Part shown: in pieces, positions 55,022-64,000 of the stretch
Numbering within the stretch: the stretch's first letter is position 1
Layout of the letters: each line of letters opens with the position of its first letter
Position numbers and translations under genes: made by a program
NCBI RefSeq assembly: GCF_011769985.2
Contig: NZ_CP039734.2
Location: forward strand, 496,001-560,000
Length of the DNA: 64,000 nucleotides
Direction: 5' to 3'
Origin: Sulfurospirillum diekertiae
GTDB taxonomy: Bacteria > Campylobacterota > Campylobacteria > Campylobacterales > Sulfurospirillaceae
The notes under the pieces: generated by a model
Seen by the model: the letters and a program-made list of their open reading frames with translations, nothing else
Told to the model about the DNA's origin: nothing
Database searches by the model: none

Positions 55022-57222
55022 TGGAAAAACTTTTTTCAAAACTGGATTTGGTCGATTATGCCCAAAGTTTTAAGCACTTTTTAGCACGTGAAAAACCCCT
55101 TTTTATGGAGGGTGACGCAAATTTACATTATAAATTGATTCATGAGCTTCTTACCTGTGATCGCCTCAAGCCTCTGCCTGAAGTTCCTTCTTTGGATGTA
55201 GCACTCATGCATCTAAGCAAGATGGGCATACTGCGTCTCAATGAAATTTTTGCGTTTGTTCAAATAATCAAGTATATGCAGTATCTCAAAAATATGTTGA
55301 TTGATCAAAGTCTTGGCGAATGGATGGAACGAATTCTGATTCCCCAAGAGATTACACACATTTGTGACTATTTTGATGAGAAAGGGGAACTAAAACCTAG
55401 TGTTGATGAGCAATTTGCCAACATCGCACAAAGTCTCAAAATGGTGAAAGATGAAATGAACAGCACCCTTCGCCGTCTCATTTCCACCGAAAAAATAGCA
55501 CTTTACCTCGCCGATAAACAGATTCACTATATCAATAATCAAGAAGCACTTTTGGTTCGCGGTGGATTTAATCATGTGCTTAAAGGCAATGTTATTGGGC
55601 GCAGTAGTAGCGGATTTTTTTATGTCGTACCTGAATCTTTAGGCAAACTGGTAAGTCGCGAAAGTGAATTGATAGACCGCAAAGAAGAGCTGGTTTATAA
55701 GTACGCCAAACAGATCTCTGCCGTGTTTACCAAGCAACTTAAATTTTTGGGCTTTGTGAACAAAGAATTTGACCGTTTTGATGCCTATTATGCGAGAGTT
55801 GCGTATGCGAGAGAAAAAGATATGGAGTTTGTGCTTCCTTCAAAAACACATTCGATCAAGCTTGAAAACTTTGCCCATCCTGCTCTTGTGAATCCAAAAC
55901 CCATCACGATTGATTTTTCCAAACAAGTTTTGATGATCACAGGTGTGAATGCGGGGGGTAAGACGATGCTTTTAAAGTCGATTCTCTCAGCGGCAATCTT
56001 AAGTAAATATCTGCTTCCGATGCGCATTGACGCGAGACATTCGAGCATTGGCTCTTTTAAAGAAGTCTTTGCCATTTTGGATGATCCTCAAAATGTCAAA
56101 AATGACATCTCCACCTTTGCCGGGCGGATGAATGAGTTTAGTAAACTCTTTGGGAAAAAAGCAGCACTCATTGGTGTGGATGAAATTGAGCTGGGAACGG
56201 ACGCTGATGAAGCGGCGAATCTCTTTAAAGTGATGATCGAAAAACTCATCGACAAAGAGATGAAAATCGTCATTACCACCCACCATAAGCGCTTAGCTTC
56301 CTTGCTTGCCACCCACCCAGAAGTGGAGCTTTTGGCCGCAATTTACGATGAAAAGAGCGAACGTCCCACATACGGCTTTCTCAAAGGAACGATTGGTCGA
56401 AGTTATGCGTTTGAAACAGCCCTTCGTTATGGGATTCCGCAGAGCTTAGTTGCCGAAGCACGTGTTTTGTATGGCGAAGACAAAGAAAAACTCAATGAGC
56501 TCATTCAAAAAAATATTGATTTAGAGCTTGAGATGCGCAAAACCTCGGAAGAACTGGATGCGAGACTTCGTGAGGTAGAAAAACTCAAAGAGTCTTTGCG
56601 CGATGAAAAAGAGCGCGTGAGAGAAGAGTTTGATCATGCCTATTCGAAGATGTCTAAAGAGTTCAATCAAGCGATTGGCGAAGCAAAAAAAGCGATTAAA
56701 AGTTCCGATACCAAAGAGTCGCATCGTCTGTTAAACAAAGCCAATCAGTTGCATCAAGAGACACGCAAAGTGATTCCCGATCAAAAGGCCGAACCTTTAC
56801 ATGTAAACGATAAAATCAAATATGGAAGCTCCAAAGGGGTGATTAAAAGCATCAAAAAAGAGGAAGCAACCATCGAATGCGATGGCATTATGCTTCGCGT
56901 GCCACTCTCTAAGCTCAAACGCAGTGGTAATCAACCTAAAGTGCATAAAGCGGGCGTGGTGATTTCTAAAGAGACACCGAGTGGCTCAATGATTTTGGAT
57001 TTACATGGTCTGCGAGCCGATGAAGCCGTTGAAAAACTGGATAAATTTTTAAGTGACGCATTGATGAGTGGTTTTGATGAGGTTTTGGTCTATCATGGCA
57101 TTGGGACAGGCAAATTAGCGTATGCGGTACGAACCTTTTTAAGCACCTATCCATCACTTGTTTCCTATGGTGATGCACCGATTAATATGGGTGGATATGG
57201 TGCTACATTGATTAAACTTTAA
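55021..57222 (+). CDS. mutS2: MutS2 family ATPase/endonuclease
   Basis: 733 aa. MutS core helices, ATPase with Walker A TGVNAGGKTMLLKS, Walker B ALIGVDEIELGTD and the dimer-interface ITTHHKRLASL, a long coiled coil (about 490-600), a KOW-like segment (GVIKSIKKEEATIECDG) and a C-terminal Smr nuclease domain with LDLHGLRADEAVEKL and YHGIGTGKL. MutS2 suppresses recombination and in some bacteria rescues collided ribosomes. The mismatch-recognition domain is absent, as usual. An internal palindrome copy (56796-56807) is read as PLHVNDK. Confidence 0.95.
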   Translation: MEKLFSKLDLVDYAQSFKHFLAREKPLFMEGDANLHYKLIHELLTCDRLKPLPEVPSLDVALMHLSKMGILRLNEIFAFVQIIKYMQYLKNMLIDQSLGEWMERILIPQEITHICDYFDEKGELKPSVDEQFANIAQSLKMVKDEMNSTLRRLISTEKIALYLADKQIHYINNQEALLVRGGFNHVLKGNVIGRSSSGFFYVVPESLGKLVSRESELIDRKEELVYKYAKQISAVFTKQLKFLGFVNKEFDRFDAYYARVAYAREKDMEFVLPSKTHSIKLENFAHPALVNPKPITIDFSKQVLMITGVNAGGKTMLLKSILSAAILSKYLLPMRIDARHSSIGSFKEVFAILDDPQNVKNDISTFAGRMNEFSKLFGKKAALIGVDEIELGTDADEAANLFKVMIEKLIDKEMKIVITTHHKRLASLLATHPEVELLAAIYDEKSERPTYGFLKGTIGRSYAFETALRYGIPQSLVAEARVLYGEDKEKLNELIQKNIDLELEMRKTSEELDARLREVEKLKESLRDEKERVREEFDHAYSKMSKEFNQAIGEAKKAIKSSDTKESHRLLNKANQLHQETRKVIPDQKAEPLHVNDKIKYGSSKGVIKSIKKEEATIECDGIMLRVPLSKLKRSGNQPKVHKAGVVISKETPSGSMILDLHGLRADEAVEKLDKFLSDALMSGFDEVLVYHGIGTGKLAYAVRTFLSTYPSLVSYGDAPINMGGYGATLIKL

Positions 57223-57250
57223 AAAAGCTTGATGTTAGAGAATAAACGAA

Positions 57251-57284
57251 GAAAGAGTATCAACTCTAAACGATACTTCTTTAA
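57251..57284 (+). terminator. Hairpin after mutS2
   Basis: AAAGAGTATC pairs with GATACTTCTTT with a one-base bulge, in the 71-bp gap to dapE. It may terminate mutS2 or lie in the dapE leader. Confidence 0.35.
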
Positions 57285-57293
57285 AATAGAGGA

Positions 57294-58409
57294 ATGATGT
57301 TAACAACAGAAGAACTTTTCTTAAAACTTTTACGCTTTGTCTCCGTAACACCTCATGATGATGGGGCTTTTGCGTTTATAAAAGAGTATTTAAATGATTT
57401 TAACGTTATGGAAGTGAACGTTGAAGAAACGAAAAATCTCTTTTTATATAAACGCTTTAGTGAAGGTCCACATCTTTGCTTTGCAGGGCATATTGATGTT
57501 GTACCAGCGGGTCATGGATGGCAGAGTGAGCCGTTTGAACCTATCATGAAAGAGGGTATCGTTTATGCGAGGGGTGCGCAAGATATGAAAAGTGGTGTGT
57601 GTGCATTTTTACAAGCACTCAAACAAACAGAAAATTTTAAGGGCACACTCTCAGCACTTCTCACCAGTGACGAAGAGGGTGATGCTAAACACGGTACCAT
57701 AGAAGTTCTCAAAGCATTAAAAAGTCGTTCCTTCTTACCCGACTACGCCATTGTGGCAGAACCTACATCCGAAACAGTTTTTGGAGATGCTATCAAAATT
57801 GGGCGTAGAGGTTCTGTCAATGGGGTCATTGAAATTACAGGCAAGCAAGGTCATGCGGCTTATCCTGAAAAAGCGGTCAATCCTGTCCATCAAGTAGCTT
57901 CCGTACTGCACAAGCTTGCAGGTCATTTACTCGATAATGGTGATGAGGATTTTACCCCTTCCCAAATGGTTATTACCGATATTCGCGGCGGTATGGAAGT
58001 CACCAATGTCACTCCTGGAAATCTCAAGATTATGTTCAATGTCCGCAACTCAACTCAAACCGATATAGAAAAAATTCGTCTCTATGTAGAAGACGTTCTT
58101 CAGGGAATGAACTTTAGCCTCAGCCTCAGCCAAAGTGCGCAACCTTTTATTACATGTAAAGACTCTTTAATTATCAAAACACTCAAGAATGCGCTTTTAC
58201 ATGTAAACGGAAAAGTACCTAAACTTTCCACGGCGGGTGGAACCAGTGATGCACGTTTCTTTGGTAATTTTGGTGTTGCAACCGTCGAGTGCGGCGTGGT
58301 TAATGACACGATTCATGCTCCCAATGAGTGCTGCCCTTTAAGCGAAGTAGACTCTTTGGTGTCGGTATTTAAAACTGTAATTGAAAACTTTAAAAAGGAA
58401 GTTCTATGA
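57294..58409 (+). CDS. dapE: Succinyl-diaminopimelate desuccinylase
   Basis: 371 aa M20 metallopeptidase-type enzyme that removes succinate to give LL-diaminopimelate for lysine and peptidoglycan. Metal ligands in [36 protein letters not shown], and the C-terminal His in [10 protein letters not shown]. Two adjacent ATGs (57294, 57297) follow GAGG; the second is better spaced. Contains two palindrome copies 46 bp apart (58150-58160 as FITCKDS; 58196-58207 as LLHVNGK). ridA overlaps its stop. Confidence 0.95.
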   Translation: MMLTTEELFLKLLRFVSVTPHDDGAFAFIKEYLNDFNVMEVNVEETKNLFLYKRFSEGPHLCFAGHIDVVPAGHGWQSEPFEPIMKEGIVYARGAQDMKSGVCAFLQALKQTENFKGTLSALLTSDEEGDAKHGTIEVLKALKSRSFLPDYAIVAEPTSETVFGDAIKIGRRGSVNGVIEITGKQGHAAYPEKAVNPVHQVASVLHKLAGHLLDNGDEDFTPSQMVITDIRGGMEVTNVTPGNLKIMFNVRNSTQTDIEKIRLYVEDVLQGMNFSLSLSQSAQPFITCKDSLIIKTLKNALLHVNGKVPKLSTAGGTSDARFFGNFGVATVECGVVNDTIHAPNECCPLSEVDSLVSVFKTVIENFKKEVL

Positions 58410-58777
58410 AGATTGTTTCAACAACCAATGCACCTGCTGCTATTGGACCCTATTCGCAAGCCATTGTTGTGAACGACATGGTGTTTACTTCGGGACAAAT
58501 TGCACTCAAACCCGATGGTAGCTTTCTAGAAGGTGATGTGGAAGCGCAAACCACTCAAGTATTGGAAAACCTCAAAGCAGTGCTTAAAGAGGCGGGAAGT
58601 AGTTTGAAAAAAGTGGTTAAAACAACCATTTTCTTAGCAAATATGGATGACTTTGCAAAAGTCAATGAGGTGTATGGCTCTTTCTTTACGGAAAACAAAC
58701 CTGCACGCAGTACGGTTGGCGTGAAATCACTGCCTAAAAATGCCTTAGTTGAAATCGAAGCAATCGCTGTAAAGTAA
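58406..58777 (+). CDS. ridA: RidA-family enamine/imine deaminase
   Basis: 123 aa, ATGA overlap with dapE. The family signatures [21 protein letters not shown] near the N terminus and the conserved Arg/Glu in [22 protein letters not shown] are present. It hydrolyses reactive 2-aminoacrylate formed by PLP enzymes. Co-transcription with dapE is likely. Confidence 0.95.
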   Translation: MKIVSTTNAPAAIGPYSQAIVVNDMVFTSGQIALKPDGSFLEGDVEAQTTQVLENLKAVLKEAGSSLKKVVKTTIFLANMDDFAKVNEVYGSFFTENKPARSTVGVKSLPKNALVEIEAIAVK

Positions 58778-58801
58778 AAATTTTATTTTAAAGGTCTAAA
58801 A

Positions 58802-58819
58802 TCAACTTTATTTAAAGTT
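58802..58819 (+). terminator. Hairpin after ridA
   Basis: CAACTTTA pairs with TAAAGTTG around TT, followed by TTGTAGGACTTTTT, 25 bp after ridA. Confidence 0.45.
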
Positions 58820-58833
58820 GTTGTAGGACTTTT

Positions 58834-58839
58834 TATAAT
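58834..58839 (+). promoter_or_regulatory. -10 box of mqo
   Basis: TATAAT after a T run, 44 bp upstream of the chosen mqo ATG. Confidence 0.5.
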
Positions 58840-58882
58840 AGAATATCGCACCCTAAAATCTTAGAGTAGGAAGTTGTTTAGC

Positions 58883-60223
58883 ATGACAAAAAATCACTAT
58901 GACGTCTTGGTCGTCGGTGGCGGAATCTCAGGTGCAGCTCTTTTTTATGAGCTTGCAAAATATACAGACGTTAAGCGCATTGCGCTTGTCGAAAAATATG
59001 AGCGTTTAGCAAAATTAAATTCTGCTGGAACGTCAAATTCTCAAACCATTCACTGTGGTGATATCGAGACTAACTATACTCTAGAAAAAGCGAAAAAAGT
59101 CAAAGAGACTGCAAGCATGATTGCAAAATATTGTGTTGCGCATGGACACGAAGGTAAATTCTTATTTTCGCACCAAAAAATGGCAATCGGTGTGGGTGAT
59201 ACCGAAGTTGCTTATATGAAAAATAGATACGAAGAGTTCAAAGAACTTTATCCGTATTTAGAAGTCTTTGACAAAGAAAAACTCGCCAAAATTGAGCCAA
59301 AACTCATTTATGACCTTGATGGCAAAGAACGCCCTGATAACATTGTTGGTGTGGGCGTCGAAGGTGGTCAGTACAGTACCGTTGATTTTGGTGCCATGAC
59401 AGAGAGTTTGGTTCATGAAGCGCAAAAGATTGAAGGCAAAGTCGCTGATGTCTTTTTGAACTCTCAAGTAACCAATATTACCAAACTTGGTGATATGCAT
59501 GTTGTGATGACCAAAGATCAAACGTTTACGGCTGATTTTGTGGTAGTAAACGCTGGTGCACACTCCCTTTATCTTGCACACGATATGGGATTTGGTCTTG
59601 ACTTTGCATGTTTACCCGTTGCAGGTAGCTTTTATATGACAAAGAAAAAAATGCTTAATGGTAAAGTTTACATGGTTCAACACCCAAAACTTCCATTTGC
59701 AGCATTGCATGGTGATCCTGATATTTTAGCCGATGGTTGTACCCGTTTTGGACCAACGGCGTTGGTTCTTCCAAAATTGGAGCGTTATACAGGCGGTACG
59801 TATCTTGATTTCTGGCAAACATTACAGTTTGATGGTAAAGTAGCGAAAGTCTTTTATGATTTGATGAAAGATAGCGACATTCGAAATTATATCTTTAGAA
59901 ACTTCTTCTTTGAAGTTCCTAAATTTGGTAAAGAACTTTTCATCAAAGATGCGCGCAAAATTGTTCCATCATTGCAACTAGACGAGATTGAGTACGCCCA
60001 TCACTTTGGTGGAGTAAGACCTCAAGTAATCAACAAAACAGAGAAAAAATTGATGTTAGGTGAAGCAAGCATCAATCCGGGAACGGGTATTATCTTTAAT
60101 ATGACGCCAAGCCCAGGTGCTACAAGTTGTCTTGGTAATGCCAGACGTGACGTAAGAATCGTTTGTGAATACCTAGGTCGTACTTTCAACGAAGCGCTCT
60201 TTAAACAAGAACTCGTCGACTAA
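58883..60223 (+). CDS. mqo: FAD-dependent malate:quinone oxidoreductase
   Basis: 446 aa from ATG 58883 (AGGAAG nine bases upstream; in-frame TTG at 58874 abuts it). FAD-binding VLVVGGGISGAALFYEL near the N terminus, then SNSQTIHCGDIETNY, QYSTVDFGAM and a C-terminal FNMTPSPGATSCLGNA. Membrane-associated enzyme oxidising malate to oxaloacetate with electrons to menaquinone, part of the Campylobacterota TCA cycle. Closely related 2-hydroxyacid:quinone reductases share these motifs. Confidence 0.88.
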   Translation: MTKNHYDVLVVGGGISGAALFYELAKYTDVKRIALVEKYERLAKLNSAGTSNSQTIHCGDIETNYTLEKAKKVKETASMIAKYCVAHGHEGKFLFSHQKMAIGVGDTEVAYMKNRYEEFKELYPYLEVFDKEKLAKIEPKLIYDLDGKERPDNIVGVGVEGGQYSTVDFGAMTESLVHEAQKIEGKVADVFLNSQVTNITKLGDMHVVMTKDQTFTADFVVVNAGAHSLYLAHDMGFGLDFACLPVAGSFYMTKKKMLNGKVYMVQHPKLPFAALHGDPDILADGCTRFGPTALVLPKLERYTGGTYLDFWQTLQFDGKVAKVFYDLMKDSDIRNYIFRNFFFEVPKFGKELFIKDARKIVPSLQLDEIEYAHHFGGVRPQVINKTEKKLMLGEASINPGTGIIFNMTPSPGATSCLGNARRDVRIVCEYLGRTFNEALFKQELVD

Positions 60224-60229
60224 ATCTTA

Positions 60230-60252
60230 TGGGGCTTTGAAATAAAGCCCCA
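60230..60252 (+). terminator. Hairpin after mqo
   Basis: TGGGGCTTT (60230-60238) pairs perfectly with AAAGCCCCA (60244-60252). It lacks a T tail, so it may be a transcript-end stabiliser or rho-linked. Confidence 0.55.
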
Positions 60253-60266
60253 AACAAAGCTTATCT

Positions 60267-60956
60267 ATGATAAATCCTCTTGATCTTTACGCCAAAATCG
60301 AATCTTTAATCGGTTTTGATGCACAATATGAAAAACTCTACCAGATCTATTTGAGTTTGTTAAAACCTTTACATGTAAAGACTGTTTTAGATGTTGGATG
60401 TGGTAATGGCACGTTTTTGAAGCATTTGCAAAACGAGCAATTTGATGCCTATGGCATTGATAGAAGTGTTGCAATGGTTGAACGCTCCCTTACTTTAGGT
60501 ATGAATGCAAGTACCAAAGAGCTAGAGGAGTTTGGTGAAGCTTCGTTTGAATGCGTGGTTGCCATCGCAGATGTTCTTAATTACATCTCCCCTACAGAGA
60601 TGGACTCTTTTTTGGAAGCAGTCGCAAGAGTTTTGCCCAAAGAGGGTTATTTTATCTTCGATGTTAACACGCTGTATGGTTTTGAAGGTGTGGCAGATGG
60701 CGTCATGTGTCAAGATAAGGAAAACCAATTTTTATGCGTTGATGCAACATTTTCTGATAAAGAATTGTTAACAAAGATCGTTTTATTTGAAAAAGAGGAT
60801 GAGCTTTACCGTAAAGTTGAGGGCTCGATAACACAATACTTTCATCCACTTTCATTTTTCAAAAAGCTTAAAATGTTTAAACTCTGCTCTACCAAACCCG
60901 TCACACTTTTTGGCGACGAGCCTGATAAAACTATTTTAATTTTGCAAAAACGTTAA
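60267..60956 (+). CDS. Class I SAM-dependent methyltransferase
   Basis: 229 aa. Rossmann motif I VLDVGCGNGTFLKHL near residue 40, then YGIDRSVAMVERS (motif II) and ECVVAIADVLNYIS (motif IV). Substrate unknown. Palindrome copy at 60368-60379 sits just before motif I (PLHVKTV). Stop codon shared within TTAA (60953-60956) with the convergent gene. Confidence 0.9.
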   Translation: MINPLDLYAKIESLIGFDAQYEKLYQIYLSLLKPLHVKTVLDVGCGNGTFLKHLQNEQFDAYGIDRSVAMVERSLTLGMNASTKELEEFGEASFECVVAIADVLNYISPTEMDSFLEAVARVLPKEGYFIFDVNTLYGFEGVADGVMCQDKENQFLCVDATFSDKELLTKIVLFEKEDELYRKVEGSITQYFHPLSFFKKLKMFKLCSTKPVTLFGDEPDKTILILQKR

Positions 60957-61429
60957 CCCATTTTTTGTAAAAATGTGTTGAGCATTGAGTTTTGCTGATC
61001 TATCTTAGTGTCCGTATTAAGTTTATCCATGAGTTGTTTGCGAAAATCACTCAACATTTGGTCTAAACTTGCTAGTGCTTCGGCTCGCGCATTCCCCGTT
61101 AATGGAGGTTGAGCATCGGCACTTAATCCTAGTTTGTCTTCTAATTCTGCTTTTTTCTCTTCAATCATTTTTTCAATTTTTTCATTGTTATAATCTTGGA
61201 AAAAAGTCAGAGCACCTTTGCTTCCCAACGTCTTCTTAAACTCTTCAACCATTGCATCTGATTCACTTGGTTCTGTGATAGCGGACTGATTCATGGTTGT
61301 TTTTGTGGCAATTTGTTTTTGGAATTCTTCTGCAAAAGAAGATGTTGTAGAAGCACTATCGTCTTTGAGCACAGATTGCGTGCTACTAAACAATTGACTG
61401 AGGTTATTTTTTGCATCGCTGATAGTCAT
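60953..61429 (-). CDS. Hypothetical helical protein, 158 aa
   Basis: Soluble, Ser/Thr/Gln-rich N terminus and a helical C-terminal half (NNEKIEKMIEEKKAELEDKLGLSAD; ALASLDQMLSDFRKQLMDKL) ending in NTFLQKMG. No signal peptide. RBS AAGGAG and a TATAAT near 61457 upstream. The composition recalls flagellar rod or chaperone-type accessory proteins, but I cannot assign a family. Confidence 0.78.
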   Translation of the reverse strand: MTISDAKNNLSQLFSSTQSVLKDDSASTTSSFAEEFQKQIATKTTMNQSAITEPSESDAMVEEFKKTLGSKGALTFFQDYNNEKIEKMIEEKKAELEDKLGLSADAQPPLTGNARAEALASLDQMLSDFRKQLMDKLNTDTKIDQQNSMLNTFLQKMG

Positions 61430-61508
61430 AAAAACTCCTTATAACATAGTAATTATAACAAGCAAAAAAGGTTCCTATGTTACAATAATAAAAAAGTAAA
61501 GGTCTGCT

Positions 61509-61964
61509 ATGTTCACGGTTGAAGAGGCAAAACTTTCGGATATAGAGAGTTTAATTGATTTGCTAACACTACTTTTTTCACAAGAAGCAGAGTTTGCTCC
61601 TGCAAGAGATATCCAAAAAAGAGGGCTTCAAACGATCTTAGAAGATAAAAAAATTGGTACGATTTTTGTTCTCAAAGATAAGCAAAAAATCATCGGCATG
61701 GTCAGCCTTTTATGGACAATCAGCACAGCATTGGGTGGACGTGTTGCTTTTTTAGAAGATATGGTAGTTGATACTGCATGGCGAGGAAGAGGCGGTGGAC
61801 ATATACTGGTTGAACATGCCATTGCTTATGCAAAAAAACTTACATGTAAACGCATTACACTTTTAACGGACACTGACAATTTAGCCGCACATCGTTTTTA
61901 TCAGCAGTTTGGATTTCAAACCTCTGTGATGCAACCTATGCGTTTGATACTGAATGATCAATAA
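61509..61964 (+). CDS. GNAT-family N-acetyltransferase
   Basis: 151 aa. Motif A VAFLEDMVVDTAWRGRGGGHILVEHAI provides the acetyl-CoA pyrophosphate loop (RGRGGG); motif B RITLLTDTDNLAAHRFYQQFGFQ follows. Substrate unknown. Palindrome copy at 61840-61850 encodes KLTCKRI between the two motifs. Confidence 0.92.
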   Translation: MFTVEEAKLSDIESLIDLLTLLFSQEAEFAPARDIQKRGLQTILEDKKIGTIFVLKDKQKIIGMVSLLWTISTALGGRVAFLEDMVVDTAWRGRGGGHILVEHAIAYAKKLTCKRITLLTDTDNLAAHRFYQQFGFQTSVMQPMRLILNDQ

Positions 61965-62030
61965 AAAGAGTATGTCATAAGTGCATAAACATTTTTGCAA
62001 AAAATATCTGAAAGTAGTACCATACAACAT

Positions 62031-62036
62031 TATGAT
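62031..62036 (+). promoter_or_regulatory. Putative -10 box of ctpA
   Basis: TATGAT, 19 bp upstream of the TTG start of the protease gene; implies a very short leader. Confidence 0.35.
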
Positions 62037-62054
62037 AGAGCTTAGGAGATATTT

Positions 62055-63212
62055 TTGAGACGTTTTTTTGTGTTAGCCTTCACTCTTTTGAGTATGCTTA
62101 ATGCTGCCAATACACCAGCATATGATCCTGCGACTTTGTATCAAGAGGTTGTTCAGAAAATTAAAGATGAGTCCATAACTTCTGTTGATGAAAAACGACT
62201 GATGAACAGATGTTTGGATGGAATGGTCAATAGTGTTGATCCAAATGGGCGCTATTTGAACGAAGAAGAATATGAAACGTTATACCTCAGTTCTAAAGCA
62301 GTAGCTGGAGTTGGACTATTTTTGGCAGAAAAGCATAATCATATCTTTGTAAAATCGGTTGTCGATCACTCTCCTGCACAAAAAGCAAATCTTCAAAAAG
62401 ACGATGAAATTGTTCAGATTGATGGAATATTGGTTCGTGACTTAAATTTTGAAGAAGTTGTCGCAGCACTAAGGGGGTCACCCAATACGAAAGTAAAATT
62501 AGGTATCTTAAAACCTAATAGTTTTAAATCTATTGAAGTACAAGTCATGCGTAAAGTTGTGACGATTGATTATATTACTTCCTTGATGTTTGAAGGCGAT
62601 ATAGCCTATGTTAAGGTAAGTTCTTTTGCACAAAATGCCCTTTTAGAAATGTTAGATGACATACAGTATCTTTATAATCTTCAACACAATAAACTAGACG
62701 GAATGATTTTGGATCTTCGCGATAATCCCGGTGGGTATTTCATCAGTGGCATAGCCCTTACGTCACTCTTTTTAGAGAAAGACAAGCCTATCATTAATGT
62801 GAAAAGTCGGCACAAAGAAGAAAAAAAGCAGTATATCAATACACCACAAGATTATGACGGAATGGAATATGTTGAAAAAATTGAAGCACTCTCTTTTTTA
62901 AAAACCATTCCATTGGTCATTTTAGTCAATAATGACTCCTCTGGTAGTTCTGAAATCGTAGCTTCGGTATTGCAAGAGTATAATCGTGCAATAATTATCG
63001 GCACTCCAACGTTTGGCAAAGATACTTTTGCCACTCTTTTCCCTCTATCTACTACTTCGTCAGCCGTAAAATTTGCAACAGCAAGGTGGAGCACTCCAAA
63101 AGGGAAAAGTGTTTGGCCCAATGGAGTAACACCCAATATTGAGGTTATGCAAGAGAGCGAAGAAGACGATAAACCTTTAAGTGAGGCTTTACGTGTTTTA
63201 AAAAAGAAGTAA
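62055..63212 (+). CDS. ctpA: C-terminal processing serine protease (S41 family)
   Basis: 385 aa. TTG start after TAGGAGA; signal peptide (1-18, LNA-AN). A PDZ domain (about 75-165; VGLFLAEKHNHIFVKSVV and DEIVQIDGILVRDL) is followed by the S41 core: LDLRDNPGGYF, VNNDSSGSSEIVAS with the catalytic Ser, and IGTPTFGKD with the catalytic Lys. It cleaves C termini of periplasmic substrates. The FGKD and GSSE variants differ slightly from the common FGKG and SASE but keep Ser and Lys. Confidence 0.92.
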   Translation: MRRFFVLAFTLLSMLNAANTPAYDPATLYQEVVQKIKDESITSVDEKRLMNRCLDGMVNSVDPNGRYLNEEEYETLYLSSKAVAGVGLFLAEKHNHIFVKSVVDHSPAQKANLQKDDEIVQIDGILVRDLNFEEVVAALRGSPNTKVKLGILKPNSFKSIEVQVMRKVVTIDYITSLMFEGDIAYVKVSSFAQNALLEMLDDIQYLYNLQHNKLDGMILDLRDNPGGYFISGIALTSLFLEKDKPIINVKSRHKEEKKQYINTPQDYDGMEYVEKIEALSFLKTIPLVILVNNDSSGSSEIVASVLQEYNRAIIIGTPTFGKDTFATLFPLSTTSSAVKFATARWSTPKGKSVWPNGVTPNIEVMQESEEDDKPLSEALRVLKKK

Positions 63213-64000
63213 TTACTTCGTGATAAACATGTAAAATGGTTTTTCATCCAACTGCATATCAATCCAAACGCCATTAGAACCCAAAGTATCGTTAAGGGCA
63301 ACTTGTAAAGAGAGATAGGTTTTAGGAAGTTCAAAGAGCACTTTGAGTTTTTTGTTAGAAAAAATTGCTTTTGCTGAACCTGTAATAATATTACAAAACT
63401 CTGCAACCCCATCAACAATCGCAGCCGTGTCATCTGCTTCAAGGCTCTCTCCTAGCATAGCCTCAAGTGCAATAAGGGCAAGTTCTCTTGGAAATATAAG
63501 AAAGAAAGAACCGGAAATCTCACCTTTAAATTTCATAGCCGCAATAATCACTTGCGGTGGAATTTTTTCATTAAACGGTCTGATCTCGTGTTTGATTTTT
63601 TGAGCTTCAAGACCTGTAATTGTGACGAGGGAATTAACGGCCGTATCAATAAAAACAGGGAGATTCATAATGAGTTGTCTAGAAAGTCCTAAACTTTGTG
63701 TAGCCGAAACTTTGCTTTTTGATTGGTTGATCGCCGTATGGGTAATGGTCATATCGTATTTTTTAGCAGAGGCTTTGAGTTTAAAATCTTCTGCATCATG
63801 GGCATGAACAATCGAATATCCAAGCTTGATAAGTTCACTGGAAATTTTATCAGCATTCTCTTTATCATCATCATAAATCAGTACCGCAAGCTCTTTTTTG
63901 AGCGCACTTGGGTTAAAAAAAAGAAGGGCGGTGTTAATGTTTTGAAAGAGTTTAACCGATGTATTTGCGCTAAGTTTTTTGAGATAGGTAAACGTATCTT
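63213..64000 (-). CDS. CheX-like chemotaxis phosphatase protein (5' end cut by window edge)
   Basis: The frame is open from the right edge to a TAA at 63213, about 262 codons seen. The C-terminal 150 residues resemble CheX/CheC-type phosphatase domains: PVFIDTAVNSLVTITGL, AAMKFKGEISGSFFLIFPRELA and DGVAEFCNIITGSAKAIF with the Glu/Asn pair typical of CheY-P phosphatases. The part upstream (ELAVLIYDDDKENADKISSELIKLGYSIV) looks receiver-like, and a still earlier segment may be STAS-like. An internal ATG at 63752 gives a shorter form but falls inside this continuous domain. It is convergent with ctpA, whose stop directly abuts this stop at 63212/63213. Confidence 0.75.
   Translation of the reverse strand, partial: DTFTYLKKLSANTSVKLFQNINTALLFFNPSALKKELAVLIYDDDKENADKISSELIKLGYSIVHAHDAEDFKLKASAKKYDMTITHTAINQSKSKVSATQSLGLSRQLIMNLPVFIDTAVNSLVTITGLEAQKIKHEIRPFNEKIPPQVIIAAMKFKGEISGSFFLIFPRELALIALEAMLGESLEADDTAAIVDGVAEFCNIITGSAKAIFSNKKLKVLFELPKTYLSLQVALNDTLGSNGVWIDMQLDEKPFYMFITK

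Overview
The window is a chromosomal segment of a Campylobacterota (epsilonproteobacterial) organism, most like Sulfurospirillum. This rests on the AT-rich base composition, the fused CcsB-CcsA cytochrome c biogenesis protein, the tmRNA tag (ANNSNYRPAYALAA, close in form to Campylobacter/Helicobacter tags), the porin type, RF2 without a frameshift site and overall gene content. The genus is inferred, not shown. No phage, transposase, integrase or CRISPR array was seen.

Layout. 0-8.7 kb is housekeeping: panC (partial), prfB, a small conserved protein, a DUF945-like and an EI24-like membrane protein, a short asparaginase-domain protein, dnaX, rho and uppS. 8.7-13.9 kb is accessory sensing and stress: a PhnD-PAS-PAS-GGDEF-EAL receptor, a short Hcp behind a textbook FNR/CRP-type box, and a lipocalin lipoprotein. 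13.9-16.8 kb is an AT-rich two-gene operon encoding two PD-(D/E)xK nuclease-like proteins (NERD plus zinc finger, and a large orphan protein). 16.8-25.1 kb carries PPK2, a membrane/cytidylate-kinase-like fusion, an S4 protein, a Rieske/cytochrome b operon without cytochrome c1, HemJ, a DEAD-box helicase and YcaO. 25.2-25.6 kb is tmRNA. 25.6-29.7 kb has a lipoprotein and a histidine kinase/response regulator/orphan TRAP binding-protein cluster. 29.8-37.4 kb has tandem porins and a complete branched-chain amino-acid ABC transporter (livJHMGF). 37.6-41.3 kb is CcsBA plus a small membrane protein; 41.3-41.9 kb is a six-tRNA cluster; 41.9-64 kb is biosynthetic and housekeeping (CinA-like, ileS, a 47-aa membrane protein, gatA, guaB, metX, xseB, CN-hydrolase, ThiF-like, dapC-like, murC, mutS2, dapE, ridA, mqo, methyltransferase, GNAT, CtpA, a CheX-like protein cut by the edge).

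The strongest unexplained signal is a highly iterated perfect palindrome, TTTACATGTAAA. I count 21 exact 12-mers and 31 copies of the 10-bp core TTACATGTAA, about one per 2 kb, in intergenic spacers and inside unrelated genes, where it leaves LHVK or TCK peptide footprints. Its density resembles cyanobacterial HIP1 or uptake sequences. A second signal is a two-copy structured intergenic element upstream of metX and murC, with compensatory changes in a GAAA-capped stem. The NERD/PD-(D/E)xK operon is the best candidate for an undescribed protein system, possibly defence.
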